Below, one piece after another: positions 15,561 to 28,570 of a stretch of DNA of 64,000 bases. Below the pieces are notes generated by a model, which saw only the letters and a list, made by a program, of their open reading frames with translations, had not been told where the DNA came from and made no database searches. Source of the stretch: Adiantum capillus-veneris (Eukaryota > Streptophyta > Polypodiopsida > Polypodiales > Pteridaceae); the NCBI GenBank assembly GCA_014529385.2, contig CM043965.1, forward strand, positions 19,138,412 to 19,202,411, written 5' to 3'. The position numbers and the translations under genes are program-made. Numbering within the stretch: position 1 is the stretch's first letter; the number at the start of each line of letters is the position of its first letter.

Positions 15561-18505
15561 TAATTTTCCCAATTTTTTTGCGATTAGCCCCATTATCCCC
15601 ACCTTCTCTAGGGTTTTTTGTAGATCATTTTATAGATATGGTCTGATTTTTAATAGTTCTTCCAAAGTAAGAGTGCATTGGATGGATGTCGACATGTTGA
15701 ATGGAGGTTGTCTACTTCTAGGGTTTGTTCCGTCCTTTTACTTGAGTAGTCTTGCACACTATGGATTCATCTTCGTTATCTCCCAAGTAAGAGGATAATG
15801 TTTTCAAGGTCAATGGTTTAGACATTCCTGAAGCTTTAAATCCACAATCCCCACACAAGGATTGTGCATACATTTCCATATCAAGAGGTAGATTGTGTAA
15901 CCAAACTTCCTCTATAAGAGCTGATTTTAGAGTTAGGCTCCGATCATTGTCTCTCTAACTTTTTCCCATAAGTGTCCTAGCCAATCTTCCTCTATGAATG
16001 GAATTCCGTTTAAGGAACCTTTGCTCTCTGGCACTATAAGTTCTGGCTCTTTTGGTTCAATGTGGGATTCTACCACCACTTTGGATTTTTCTTGATTGTC
16101 TCGTACCACAAGCTCCTCAGGTTTTGCCATACTTTCGAGCTTGGGTTTTTGTTTTTCTAGCATTTCTTGAGCGATTATTACCAAATTTTATAAGCTTCAA
16201 GCTTAGTTGCTTCCATGCCTGGAGAAGGATAGTTTTTCATTTGCTTTCTATGTTTTGGCCTGGTTGGTAGGCTTCCAAGGCTACATTAATAGGCAAAAAA
16301 ATTTGTTAACCAAAATTGATCCTCCAGATTTCACGATGGTTTCTTTGATTTCACTTCCAGTTTCTTTTACCTTTTCTTGGAATAGCTTCTTTTCTTTCTC
16401 CGTGATTTCAGCCCATTGTTTCTATTTTCTCATTTCATACCTCTTGCTTCTACTTCTTTGGTCTTTTGAGAGACAATTTTTGTATTCTTTGATTCATCAG
16501 AGAAGTTATGTTTATTTTTCTTAGCCTCACCTCTGGTGATTATCTTGATTGGAACAATTGGTTCACTCTCAGATGAGCTACTAGGGATCACTTGGACTAT
16601 GTTAACTACTATTCTACCCTTGTTTAAAGGATTTTTAGGACAATCTTCCGGGAAGTGTCCTCCCTTTTTGCAACATAATATGCAATAAGCTTCAATTGGC
16701 TTGAGGTTTTTGTCAGGCTCTGGGAATTTATTTTTCTAATGATCATCTGCACCACATTTATGACAATTTTCCGTTCTTGGCTTAATCATGGGTCTTGCCA
16801 TAGGAGTTCTAACACCTTGATTAGCCACATAATGCATTGGTGCAAGCTCTGGTGGAGCATAAGTCACATGTTATTCCATTGATGGTGGATGTAAATTATA
16901 CCAATCTCCTTCTACCATTAATGTAGATGGACTAGGCTTAGCATAGGGTGTAACAGGCACTAGTTCTTATTCATCTATAACTCCCTCTGGATGCATGTAC
17001 TTTACATGCACTGCATTATTTCCTAGATACAGAGGTTGTTGACCCAACACGGGTTAAGGTCTTTCCATACCCATAGGTGGTCTTTGAGCTGAGGCCATGT
17101 TAGGCTGGTATATATACATGGGTTGTCCTTGTGGCCTCATGGGCACGTACTGAACATTCCCATCATACTTTGGTCGGTAGTAGCACTCATTGGTCTCATG
17201 GTTGGTCCATTTACCCTCAATTGAACACCATTTCTATGACCTAATTGGTTGTCCCTGTTGAGATATCCCTTGTCCTGGTCCCCTCATAGGTACTTTTTGT
17301 ATGTTATTCATCATGTCATTCATCCATTTGAGCATGTCTTCTATGGCTGAAAGTGGTGCTGCAGCAGCCGTTCCCACTTGAGCTGATTTGGTGGATGTTG
17401 TTTTCTAACTTTGATTATCCTTATGGACATCTTCTTTGTTGAAAATATCAGAATTGTCTCCTAAGTCAATAGCATCTGACACACACTCTTCTAGGGTTGT
17501 ATGCTTCTTGCTATACAACATAGCATGAAGTTCTTTGTTTAGCAGTCCCTCTAGATACAATGATACTAGTCGTTCTTTTGCAGGTATCTCTAGCCCTGGG
17601 CATCTGGCAATGTATTGTTTCATTCGAGTTGCACAATCCCTAATAGACTCACCTTGTTTCAATTATCCTCTCTACAGAGCTTAATGGAGAAGGAGCAGGA
17701 AACCTGTTGAGGAAAGAAAGAGGGATGATGTATCAGAAGGATATGTTGTAGACTTCAGCTTTAGCTAGAGGGTTTAGTGAAGCCCGTGGAGAAATGAAGA
17801 ACTTCAACTTGAGGAGAATGCAGCCCTCAAGAATGCAGTAAACTTGATGAGGGAAAGGAGGTTCAAACTTTTACTGCAGAGCTTTTGGGGGGAAAACTGA
17901 AAGGAAGGAAAGAGAAACAAGGTGAAGTGAAGAGAAGTGAGAGATGGTACAATAGAGAGAGAGGGAAAGAATGATCAACATGTTTTTGGAGGGACCCCCT
18001 TTTAGGAGAGAGGGGGAGAAACAAGTAGCCAATAGAGAGAGAAAGGATTGGGTTTTACTCAACTATTTTGAGGAAAGTTTAGTTTTTTGAATTTAAAAGA
18101 GATTTTCTCTTTATATTTTGTAAGAGAGTACAAGTTTGACCACTTACTTTTAGGCCCTGCCGTACCCACCATTTTAGTACACATGGCATCCACCCACTTG
18201 CCCCTTCCATAATCTGGTTTTTAATCCCATAACAAATAAAGAGGCCCCCTTAGTCCCCATTCCCTTCCTACTGGTTATGCACCCAGCTCTCAAAACCTTT
18301 CTAAAGCTCGCTACATGGTTATATGGATCCATGACCGTGCACTTTTTGACCCATTTTTGGAAATCTGATGGTCTGACTCTACGGTTATGTTCAACTCTTG
18401 CTCTCTCTCTTCTAGCAGGTGTTTCTCCCATTAATTCCTCAAACCAGCTGTTTGGTAGATGTGACTCATATGGACCTCTCCCTATCCTAGTGCCATCCAT
18501 TATTT
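15561..18505 (-). pseudogene. Ty3-type Gag region (left of CACTA insertion)
   Basis: Two cysteine-rich motifs lie at about 16,630-16,790 on the minus strand (ENCHKCGADDH and YCILCCKKGGHFPEDCP), resembling Gag zinc knuckles. Further upstream is a Gag capsid-like helix stretch at 17,405-17,662 (SIRDCATRMKQYIARCPGL...ERLVSLYLEGL), typical of retrotransposon Gag. The frame at 18,174-18,505 (GTRIGRGPYES...) runs up to the CACTA insertion. The parts between carry many stops. Function in life would be RNA binding and particle assembly. Confidence 0.65.
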
Positions 18506-18521
18506 GACTACAAGACGTCAC

Positions 18522-18900
18522 GCAAAAATCGGTGTAGGTACTGACAAAATAAAGTTACTTTGTAAACTAAAAGCACTGAAATAGCCCTCGAAAGAGACAC
18601 CGGTATCTTAGCGTCGGTATGAGCATCGGTATAGCTTACGTCAAAATAAACCTTTGGATACACATCGGAATACACTAGGAAATATGCACCGGTATTTGTA
18701 TAGTATATTTTGACGCTTATTTAGAAGCCTATATCGACGCTCATACCGTTGTCGGTACCGAAGAGGAAAGCTGCAAAAAAATTTTGGGCAGAGAGGGTTG
18801 GGAACTAATGCTGCATGTACTACAACAAAAGAAAACAGCCCTCTTTGCCCAAAGGAAGAGTGCACAAGGAGCCGCACTCTACCTACAAGCTGACACTAAA
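18522..18900. repeat. CACTA left subterminal region
   Basis: Short degenerate repeats of a CATCGGTAT / ACCGGTAT type lie at 18,598-18,760. Related motifs occur near the other end (30,580-30,740). Subterminal repeats of this kind bind transposase in CACTA elements, so this is a likely recognition region. Confidence 0.6.
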
Positions 18901-18919
18901 GAGCGAGGTTATGGAAATT

Positions 18920-19330
18920 AGCAAAATTGTAATAATAACATAACCTGTTACCATAATTAAAACATGAGAAGAAAACTGTAAAACCATAAACATAACATGT
19001 TTGCCATACCATAGCCATTAACATAACTTGCTTGTCATACCATAACCATAACAGCCATAATCATTGCACAACCATAACCATCACATGATTGCTATACCAT
19101 CATAGCAAAACCATAACCATCACCTGATTGCCATATCATCATTGCACAACCATAACCATAATCAAAACCATAACCATAATCATAATTGTAACCATAACCA
19201 TAACCATCACATGATTTCCATACCATCATAGCAAAACCATAATCTTAAGTTGACTATCAAACCTTAACCATAACATCTGTGCCATACCATAAACCATAAA
19301 CATAAGCACTACAAAACTGTACATAAGCAA
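18920..19330. repeat. Minisatellite based on ACCATAACCATA
   Basis: Irregular tandem copies of CATAACCATAAC are interleaved with CACATGATTGCYATACCATCAT units. It is non-coding and inside the CACTA element. Confidence 0.9.
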
Positions 19331-19559
19331 ACAATCACTGAGTGAGAAGACCCTCATGGTAATGTCTCCCATTAGACATCCTCTCCCTCCTCCTTCAGCT
19401 AGGTCAAAAGGGCCACAAGTCCATGCTTGTACCCATACTTCTCCTCTCGGCGTGTCGAAAGGCGATTCAAGGCAACTTCCTGCAAAATTATGGTTTAATC
19501 ATTAGATAAATCTTCATATAACATTTATATTATCAATAACTTAAAGCACACGCATAATA

Positions 19560-20472
19560 CTTACAAACTCATGTCAAAGCATATCGTAGCCTCCACTCCC
19601 AAGATGTGACGCTCCAGCAGATTCCAAACATGCTCTGACTGCATCTTTCTGCTGCTGAAATCTATCACGATTGTCTTGTGCCTCTCGTGCAATCCCCATC
19701 CACTCCTCTGCGTCCAACCATGACGGCTTGGACTACCTTCAGTGTACCTATCTCTCGCCTTTGACCAATGGTGTGACATTGTGGACTTTGCCACACTCAA
19801 AATCCAGTTGTTCGAGACTTGATCGTGCCCCTCTGCCGGCTTGTACTCTCTTTGAATGGCCTCGATGATGTAATTCTTTCTCTCAAGAGTGAGGTTATCC
19901 CGAATCTCCATCATAGAGTGACCAAACTGAGTCATACAGAGCTATTGAATCCTCTATCGCATGGCCTTTCTGACCCTATCTACCACAACAACCCCATCCC
20001 TCTTCTTGTACACCTTGCTAGGATCATGCTCGTTTGATCCCCAAGGTGTACGTGGTGTGCTGATCGGTGACCTATATATAGAAGAGAGTGGTGGACGCTC
20101 TCTTGGTGGTGTGGACACATCGGTAGAACCGCTACCACAACAACCACCACTTGCAGAACGACACCTACCTCGTCTCGAGGATGAACCACCCGTCGGTGTA
20201 GGGGGCACACGAGTCCTAGGTGTAGGGGACACACTAGACTAAGGCGTGGGGACGCTTGGTGTAGGGACCACACTAGTCCCGAGCGTAGGGTCGGTCGTAG
20301 TAGGTCTAGAGGGACCTACACCCCAAAAGGTGTTGTGCCATCGCCATCTGCTCTGGTGTGAACTGAGACAAAAACGAGTCCATCTGCTCGGGTGACATGC
20401 CGCGGGTGACATGCCGGCCGGAGTGACAAGAAAACTAAAACTAGGAGAGTATGGCTCATCGTCGTCGGCCAT
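19560..20472 (-). pseudogene. CACTA second protein, Transposase_24-like
   Basis: The N-terminal half (20,472-19,960) is rich in serine, threonine and proline. The C-terminal half holds FGHSMMEIRDNLTLERKNYI, NNWILSVAKSTMSHHWSKAR and, after a frameshift near 19,730, EEWMGIARKAQDNRDRFQQQ-like and LGSGGYDML. This layout matches the Transposase_24 protein of plant CACTA elements, thought to bind the ends. In-frame TAG codons sit at VPTP-SSV, MR-RIQ and IQ-LCM, and a TGA in DML-HEF. All four fit C-to-T changes of Gln or Arg codons. The frame is otherwise continuous apart from the one shift. Confidence 0.7.
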
Positions 20473-20902
20473 TGCTAATCATACATAAACAACACCCACA
20501 AAATACGTTAGTTTATGTAAGAAATGTTTAATCAATACAAATAACAAATCAACGAAACTGCTACACAAATGACAACATCTAAAGTTTATTGTAGACTAAT
20601 ATAAAGAGTTTTACAAAAGGTTTCCTAGCAAAGATAAACATATCAAACTTTATAAAGCTAATCTTCAAGATGTCTTGGATGTAGCCAAAGTATTCAAGTT
20701 GGCCAATCTATGTATTCTCATCCGTGGCACTACTCCTACTTTCGTGGACAAAGCTTGCCCTAACACCACTGTCGAAAGTGACCCTTTGTTTTTCAATCCG
20801 TTGCACTCTGAAGTGCTTCCCATGCGACCACAAAGCTCCATATTTGTGATACTGGAGCCACAAAATTGAAACAGACTACAAGTTATTAAAGCAAACTAAT
20901 CT
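20473..20902. other. Spacer between the two CACTA genes
   Basis: AT-rich with no conserved frame. It may contain the tnp2 3' end and the promoter of the second gene. Confidence 0.4.
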
Positions 20903-22560
20903 TCATGTGGATCTCAAAAAGGGAGTTGTGAAACATACATGCCAATCACAACCCCTTGACATCTCCTCTTCCTCTTCAGTAATCAACACTCCATTCCTCT
21001 TTGCCTCAGAGAGTCTCGCATCTAACCACCACCCAGTTGGCAAGTCACGCAATTTTTGAAGATGATCTGGAAAAAGAAGGTTTCTAATTGTATGGTTGCG
21101 CTTGAATTGAAGGCGATTTGTCAAATATTGCTGCTTTTCCCCTTCGTACCTCTCTAGCCACTTTTGCATGATGTCTGAGTTGAGAAGGAAAAATCTCATA
21201 ACCTTTTCTCGCATTGTGATGTCCACCTTCCTAATGATGCCTTATCCCTGCGGCTCGTCCCCTGTCACCTTGACATTGACCTCAGTAGTCCACATTTGGG
21301 ATATGAGAATCAATTGAGACCTAAAATTCATTGATGAGGACAAGAGACTCTTGTACAAGCCATCCTTTGGCCATGCTACCCTCGGGGGGAGCCCTAATTT
21401 CACAAACAAACCCTTTTAAAGTCTTCATAAATCTCTCCAAGAAGAACATCCACCTGCTATGGACTACCCCAGAAACTGTAACTTTATCGATCACATGCAC
21501 AAGTACATGCATTTGGATGGTAAGAATATTTGTTGGAAAGTACTTCTCCACCATGCGCACTGCTTCAATAGCATTTAAGCGTGCTGCATTGATGCTGTCT
21601 TCTCTTATCTCTTTTGAACTGATCCAGCATACCAACTCACAGATTTTGTAGATTGTTCTTCTAACATCATCTGTCAAACAACCCTTTATTCTTGGAATGA
21701 TAGAAAAGTGTCGAAGGACCTTTGTAGGGATAAAGTTTCCTTGTCTGTCCTCCTTGTACCTGTTTGATCCACAATTGGGACACTATTCCAGGTTTGCATA
21801 CTCATTGCAAAAAAGTATACAATCATTAGGAAATGCATGTATTTTTTGATAATCCAAGCCCAAATTAGTAAGAATATTTTTAGCGGCTGGACGGGTAGGG
21901 GGCATGTGATTCCCTTCTGGCAAGATTGGCTCATTCAACAACCTGATGTTGCATGAACAAGTCAGCCCTTTGATCACTTTAAATGAACTATAATTTGCAC
22001 TTTACCATGTTTAGGATAAAATATGTTTACCTGAAAAGCTTTGCGACTGAGGCGTCAGACCACCGTAGACAGACTGCAAATTAAGAATTGCCAATGCGGT
22101 ATGGAGAACTGAGATTTTTGCACCAGTGTAGAGCGGCATGCGTGCAAGACTTTGCATCATCTTGCCCTCTTCATGTTGCTATCATGCCGTTGATATGAAC
22201 CGGATTGCTGAGGTTGGTCCACAGTACTGCGTTCAATGTTGTCACCTTCTATGTTGGAATCCATGTCAAAGCACGTGTCCAACATCTTCTCCATCTCTAC
22301 TTCTTGAAATTCCGCTTTAGGTATTAGTTGGGAGGACTCAGTCAATGGCTGCTCGTTTGAAAATCCTCTTCTCTGGCATGAAGTTGGAGCAATATCTACT
22401 TGTGGACTTTGACCCTCAATCTCTAGACCATGAAATCGATAATGCAGGTCTTGTAATCGCTCTATCAAAAAGAGACCATGATTGCGTATGTGTTGGTCAC
22501 ATATTTTTTGTTTTCAAGAGATCTGAAGCTTGCAATGCGCAGAAGGACACGCCATTCTAA
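20903..22560 (-). pseudogene. CACTA transposase tnp2, internally deleted
   Basis: The N-terminus near 22,560 has the cysteine/histidine start MACPSAHCKLQIS...QHIRNHGLF. Next come PLYTGAKISVLHTALAILNLQ and, after an apparent intron, NILTNLGLDYQKIHAFPNDC with the CPNCGSNRYK zinc motif, all typical of Transposase family tnp2. The frame then jumps from HFSIIPRIKGC to CELVCWISSKEIREDS and continues with the C-terminal block MHVLVHVIDKVTVSGVVHSR, WMFFLERFMKTLKGFV and PPEGSMAKGW (DUF4218-like). The long catalytic middle between these parts is missing. A TGA breaks QIS-KQK. The product could not cut DNA, so the element depended on a relative. Confidence 0.85.
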
Positions 22561-22639
22561 CATTCATAATTTATCTAACAATGATGCAACAAATAATTAA
22601 AACACTCTAGTTGTTATAACTACACGCTACTAAGTACAT

Positions 22640-22906
22640 GACAAGCTTTAACAACCTCACATTCTCTAGCTAGACCCGATCTCCGCACACCCCGGTCTAG
22701 AGGTGCACGGAGATTAGGACCATAGGGTAATAATCTTGTCTTTATTGGTCAATGACTATATATTAAAGTTCTTGAAGTCTGTGTGAAATTTTGAAGTCCG
22801 ATTGCGTTTTTTTTTACTATTTTTTGCTAGCTCTAACAACCTCACATTCTCTAGCCAGGCCCGATCCCCGCACACCTCGATCTAGAGGTGCACGGAGATT
22901 AGGACC
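22640..22906. repeat. CACTA tandem array, left part (unit about 187 bp)
   Basis: The phrase CTCACATTCTCTAGC recurs about 187 bp apart, followed each time by a GC-rich stretch ending GGAGATTAGGACC. The array continues beyond the Copia insertion at 28,021. This shows that the Copia entered a pre-existing tandem array. Confidence 0.85.
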
Positions 22907-23133
22907 TGTTGGAATTAGGGTTGCATAGAAGCACACACAGCTTGGAGAAGGCGAAGGAAGCTCAAGGCACACAATAGAGAGTGTGTTACTAAGTGTGCAA
23001 TGGAAAGATAGATAGCCCTAGAGTGATGGGCGTATATACAATGCTCAGGGGAAAAAACCTCCTAAAGAGGGGAAAAATGCCCCGGCGGTCCTAGTGTGTT
23101 CACACACATCACTACCACATGTATATGGTGACA
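22907..23133 (-). repeat. 3' LTR of Copia 1
   Basis: 227 bp, paired with 27,794-28,020. It contains the inverted pair TGTGTTCACACACA and the end of the Pol reading frame. The GGACC duplication abuts its outer end. Confidence 0.95.
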
Positions 23134-26100
23134 AATCCCCGCTGGAGTGATGCGGTGAACGAGGGCTGGCACATGAGTAAAGGGAAGTGCCATACCCTGA
23201 CGACAGGATGAGTCTACAAAGGGGAGTAAGCCCAAAGCTTTGCGGAAAGCTTCAAGCTTCTCACAAGACAATGCCTTTGTGAAAATATCTGCAAGGTTGT
23301 CCTGTGTTAGCACATAAGCCAAGCTGATCTCTCCTGCTAAGAGCCTCTCCCTGACGTAGTGGTAATGCACCTCAATGTGCTTTGTGCGAGCATGAAAAAC
23401 TAGGTTCCTCACAACTGCCAATGCGCTCTGACTGTCAGTGTAGATAGTGTTGGCAGTGTCCTGTCCAACACCAAAATTAGCCATAAGGCATGTGAGCCAT
23501 ACACACTCAACCGTAGCTGTGAATACTGCCCTCTACTCAGCCTCACAATTCGAAGTGGCCACAGTAGGTTGCTTCTTGCTCAACCATGATATACATGAAC
23601 TGCCAAGTATGAAACAAAAACCACTTGTGGACACTCGCGTGTCAAAACAACCAGCCCAATCTGAGTCCGAAAACGCATGTAAGTCTGGCGGCAATGATCC
23701 CCCCTTGGGATAAAACAAGCCAAGATGTAAAGTGCCACTAAGGTAGCGGAAAATCCTCTTGACAGCCTACCAATGCTTAGAGCCTGGGCTATGCATAAAT
23801 CTGCTGACCTGTGAGACTGCAAGCTGAATATCCGGCCTCGTGTTGCATACATAAATGAGGTAGCCAACAGCAGTTTGATAAAGAGTGACATCAGCAGGAT
23901 CCCCAGCATCATGTAGACTCAACTTCAAACCTGTTTCCATGGGAGTGGCAATAGGTTTGCAATCCTCAAGTCCAAACTTACATAGCAATGTCTCTATGTA
24001 ACTTTTTTGACACAAGGAAATACCACCATCACACTGCTTAAACTGTATACCCAAGTAATGATGCAGCAGCCCCAAATCTTTCATCTTGAAATTAGCATTC
24101 AAATCAGCCTTAAATTCAGCAATATGTCTCTCATTTGGTCCAGTGATCAACAAATCATCAACATAAAGAACCACAATGAGAAGTACATCACCCTCACGCT
24201 TTACATACAATGTGATTTCTATTGGATTGTTACGAAAGGCTTGTTTGACCAAATGAGTGTCAGCTTTCTCATACCAAGCACGAGGAGATTGCTTCAACCC
24301 ATACAAAGCCTTGTTACATTTGCACACTTTGTCCTCTTGTCCTTTTATGACAAAACCACGAGGCTGCGTTACATAAACTTCCTCAAATATGTCACCATTC
24401 AAGAAAGCAGTAACAATGTCTGATTGATGTACATCCCAACCAAAATGAGCTGCCAATGCACATAGAAAACGTACAATAGTCATACAACAAGTGGGAGAAA
24501 AAGTCTCTTCATAATCAATGCCTTTTGCCTGTGCATAACCTTTTGCAACAATTCGAGCCTTATGGCGATCGATCTCACCATCCGGCTTGCGTTTCAACTT
24601 GTAAACCCACTTTGTACCAATGGCCTTTTTGCCAGGAGGCAAATCACATAAATTCCATGTGTCATTCTCTATAAGTGCATCATATTCTGATTGCATGGCA
24701 GCCATCCAATTTTTTGAATTATGTGCTTCATCAAAAGACAGAGGCTCCTCAACATCATGTAAGCTAGACACAGCCAAAGCATAACAATGTGATGCATAAG
24801 ATGCATGGCAAGAGCCTGAACGAGTACGACTAGACAAAGGTGCTTCCAATTTACTGTCATGCAAAGTGTGCACCAGCCATTTTGGCATACCTCTAGCCTG
24901 CTCATTTTCAGCCCTTTCCTCATCAAGTACATCATGTACATCTGCATCAGTAATAGGTTGATCTAAAACATTTTCAGAAACCCCCATAGGCTGTACATTT
25001 GCCTCATTGGAACTTACATTCGTATTTCCACCCCTGAAAGAGGCAACAAAGTGTCATAAATGTCCTGTGAGCTTACATTACTGTCTCTAGTACATGACAA
25101 CTAGGGTTGAACAGAATCTTCCACAAACACTACATGCCAAGAAACCATAATATGTTTTGTTTGCGGATGATACAACTTGTAACCTTTGCTTTCAGCACTA
25201 TAACCAAAAAAAATACATTTGACAGCCTTATCATCCAGTTTTCTGCGCTGCACTTGTGGCACCAAAGCATATGCCAAACAGCCAAAAACACGCATGTGCT
25301 CAATAGAAGGCTTTCTATCATGCCATGCTTCATATGGAGTAATAGACTACAAAGCTTTCGTAGGACACCTGTTAAGTACATAAGTGGCACACATGATGGC
25401 CTCAAGCCAAAAAGAATGTGGCAAAGCTTGACTTTTGACCATACATCGTGCCATTTTTGTAAGTGGCTTGCTTTTCCTCTCAGCAACACCATTTTGCTGA
25501 GGTGTATAAGGCACTGTACATTGGTGTTTTATCCCACAACTAGCCAGAAATGCATTAAATTCATGAGACATATACTCCCCCCCTCGAACGGAGGGCGCCC
25601 ATAGGACATTTCGAGACATTTTCAGCCACATAGCCAGAAATTGTTTGAAGCACATAAAAACTTTGGACTTCGCTTTAAGCGGAAATACCCATGCATGCCT
25701 GGAGTAATCATCAATGAAAGTCACGAAGTACAGGTAATTGCCCAAGGATGGAGTTTGCATGGGCCCACAAACATCACTATGCAAAAGCTGCAACCTGCAT
25801 GTGGCCCAAGCTGAACCATCCTTTGGAAACTTAGAACGCTGCATCTTACCCAAAATATAGCCTTCACAAACATGTTTGACAGGTGCTTCAAGAGGCGGCA
25901 AAGAAGCAACCATATTAGATTTCTGCAAACGCAGCAAACTGGTAAAATTCAAATGACCAAAACGTACATGCCAAAGTTTTGCATCTAAAATAGCCCTTGA
26001 ATCTGCAACAGCATTTGCAAAATTTTGTCCACACTTGTCATACAAAGTGATCTTATATAGCCCACGGCACAAAAGCCGAGATGCAACAATTTCATCACCA

Positions 26101-27432
26101 AAATTGAGATCATGAACTGTACATCTGTCATCCACAAATTTGACTACAAGTCCAAGTCTAGCAAGTGCGGATACAGACAAGAGATTCTTCTTGATCCCAA
26201 GTACATAAAGTGCATCAACAAGTGTGAAGGAACTACCATTAGCAGCAGTGAGCACAATCTTTCCAACTCCCTGAACTGGATAAGAGGCGTTGTTGGTGGT
26301 AATCTGGTTTGTAGCACCACTGTCGAAATACCACACATGTGAATCTGCAGCAACTGACAAGCATGCATCATGGACAGCAGGATTGTAAGTGCACTCTGCG
26401 CTAAAAGCCCATTCTGCATCAACATCAGCATTACAGTCTCCTTTCACGGAAGACTCAACAATGGCTACATTTGTAGTGCAACCAGCATTTGAAGTGGAAC
26501 CATCCTCTTTCTTCTTAGCCTCTTTGGCCTTCAACTTAGGACACGACTTGATCAAGTGATCATTGGCTTTACAATAATGGCAACACATCTTCTTTTTGCC
26601 CTTATCCACCAGAATTTCTAAATGAAGTGCTGCCAGCAAAAGCATTAGGAACATAATTTTTGCCACTCGCAGCAGAACCATAAGAAGTGGTTGCATTACT
26701 GTTACCACCCTTTCTTTGAGAAGCAATAAAAGCATGTTCAACTGCACGCTGCCTAGTCCTGTTTTTTCTAGAAAGTGACTCTTGCAACAGCAATGTGCAT
26801 AATGCATCAAACTTGACAACTTCAGGATTTCCTTGGGTCATCAGTCTCCAAGTACTAGCAAAAGTCTGGTAGGAATCTGGTAAGGCATCAAGAACAGTCT
26901 GCACAAGTGAACTGTCTGAAATGGCTTCACCTGCAGAAATGAGCTGCTCATTGATATCCTTGACACTAGCAAGGAAAGTGTCCATATCATCTTCTCCATG
27001 CATAATCTTCGACTCCAACTCTTTACGCAGCAAATCAATTTTAGCCTCATTGCGGCTTGCATAAATACCTGCTAGAACATCCCAAGCCTGTTTTGCAGAT
27101 TTTGCTGAACGGATGTGAGGAACAATGGTGGGCTTCACAGACAACGCAATCAATGCATGAGCATTTGCATCCTTAACATCCCAACGAGCTTGTTCTGCAG
27201 TAGGCAAAACAACTCTAACAACTGCAATCCTTGCAGCAACACCTGCAACATCCCCAACATCGCCTACATCCTCAGAACCAGGACGTACATCAATGCCCTG
27301 CACAATGTTCTAGACACCCTTTGACACAAGAACATGTTGCATCATATAAGCCCACATATGGTAGTTGTCCCCATCCAGCCTGTCCTCAGCAGCAAACATC
27401 TTGAACACATCTGTGTTGTTGTTGTCAGCCAT
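23062..27432 (-). pseudogene. Copia 1 Gag-Pol polyprotein
   Basis: Starts at an ATG at 27,432 (MADNNNTDVFKMFAAEDRLDG). Domains in order: UBN2-type Gag; CCHC knuckle CHYCKANDHLIKSC (about 26,590); protease WYFDSGATNQIT (about 26,320); pre-integrase LWHVRFGHLNF; integrase core with TFIDDYSRHAWVF and TPQQNGVAERKSK; reverse transcriptase with DVHQSDIVTAFLNGD and YVDDLL (about 24,150); RNase H with DSDWAGCFDTRVSTSGFCF. Integrase before reverse transcriptase is the Copia order. TAG stops interrupt SKGV-NIV (27,312), TKAL-SITPYE (25,350), QP-LSC (25,103), KHW-AVK (23,773) and AE-RAVF (23,534). A frameshift lies near 26,605 between Gag and the knuckle. It cannot make a full protein. Confidence 0.93.
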
Positions 27433-27793
27433 GGTAAATGATGCACCTGATGTGAAAACTGCCCAAAAATAGGAGAAACGGAGCGGGAACAACCTGTGCT
27501 ATATAGCACAAACCGTAGAAGACTATAAGGCACTTGTTATGCAAAAAACGGCACTGACAGAAATTCTGCACAAAATGACGAAATAGCCTGTGCAGTACTG
27601 CCTGTAGTGGAAACGGTGGTCGAAATGAGCCCAAATCAAAATTCTGAGCAGACCAAGCTTCACGAGCTCTCCCAAAATATGTGTCGACCTACGAACGCTT
27701 GCCAAAGCTCACTAAAATCGGAGAAAGTGAGCAGGCGTGTGTTGGAGAAGCTAGCGACTAAGCCGGGAGGACGTGACCTGCTCCGATACCAAT
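27433..27793 (-). promoter_or_regulatory. Copia 1 leader with primer-binding site
   Basis: Untranslated leader between the 5' LTR and the gag ATG. The tRNA-Met-type primer site is at 27,780-27,791 with one base different from TGGTATCAGAGC. Confidence 0.8.
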
Positions 27794-28020
27794 TGTTGGA
27801 ATTAGGGTAGCAGAGAAACACACACAGCTTGGAGAAGACGAAGGAAGCTCAAGGCACACAATAGAGAGTGTGTTACTTAGTGTGCAATGGAAAGATAGAT
27901 AGCCCTAGAGTGATGGGCGTATATACAATGCTCGAGGGAAAAAAACTCCTAAAGAGGAAAAAAATACCCCGGCGGTCCTAGTGTGTTCACACACATCACT
28001 ACCACATGTATATGGTAACA
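27794..28020 (-). repeat. 5' LTR of Copia 1
   Basis: 227 bp, the partner of 22,907-23,133. It should hold the promoter for the minus-strand transcript. The outer end is flanked by GGACC. Confidence 0.95.
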
Positions 28021-28570
28021 GGACCACAGGGTAATAATCTCGTCTTTATTGGTCAATGACTATGTATTAAGGTTCTTGAAGTCTCTGTGCACTTTTGAAG
28101 TCCAATTGTGTTTTTTCTACTACTAATTTGACGCTAGCTCTAACCTAACCTATAATCTAACCTAACCTATAGCATAAACCTAACCTAACTTATAACCTAA
28201 CATAAACCTAAACCTAACTTTATAACCTAACCTAACCGAAGTCCGTTTGCGTTTGTAGAAGTACACGAGACATCTTCGAAGTCCGATTGTGTTTTTTCTA
28301 CTATTAATTTGACTCTAGCTCTAACCTAACCTATAATCGTTATACCTAACCTTTAATATAACCTAACCTAAAACCTATACCTAACCTAACTTAATGTAAC
28401 CTAAAGCCTATAACCTAACCTAAACAAAGTCCGTTTGCGTTTTTAGAAGTACACTAGTCATCTTCGAAGTCCGTTTGTATTTTTTTGACTATTAATTTGT
28501 CGATAGCTCTCACCTAACCTATAATCTCACCTAACCTATAACCTAAACCTAACCTAACCTAACCTAGCAT
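28021..28570. repeat. CACTA tandem array, right part, with AACCT runs
   Basis: It continues the array of 22,640-22,906. Repeated units contain GAAGTCCGTTTGCGTTTTT-like phrases alternating with CTAACCTAACCTATAA runs. The AACCT pentamer content rises toward 28,570. Confidence 0.85.

Larger units (their letters stand above)
22907..28020 (-). mobile_element. Copia LTR retrotransposon 1, complete with LTRs and TSD
   Basis: Both ends carry a 227-bp LTR that begins TGTTGGAATTAGGG and ends GGTGACA or GGTAACA in plus-strand reading. GGACC flanks both sides (22,902-22,906 and 28,021-28,025). A primer-binding site, TGGTATCGGAGC on the minus strand, lies at 27,780-27,791, two bases inside the 5' LTR. 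A purine tract (GCGGGGATTT) precedes the 3' LTR. The LTRs differ at about a dozen positions, so the insertion is moderately young. Confidence 0.95.

Noticed and set aside
24007-24423. Plus-strand frame opposite Copia 1 reverse transcriptase
   Set aside because: It is a shadow of the well-supported minus-strand pol frame; the same applies to 25,107-25,604 and 50,771-50,971.
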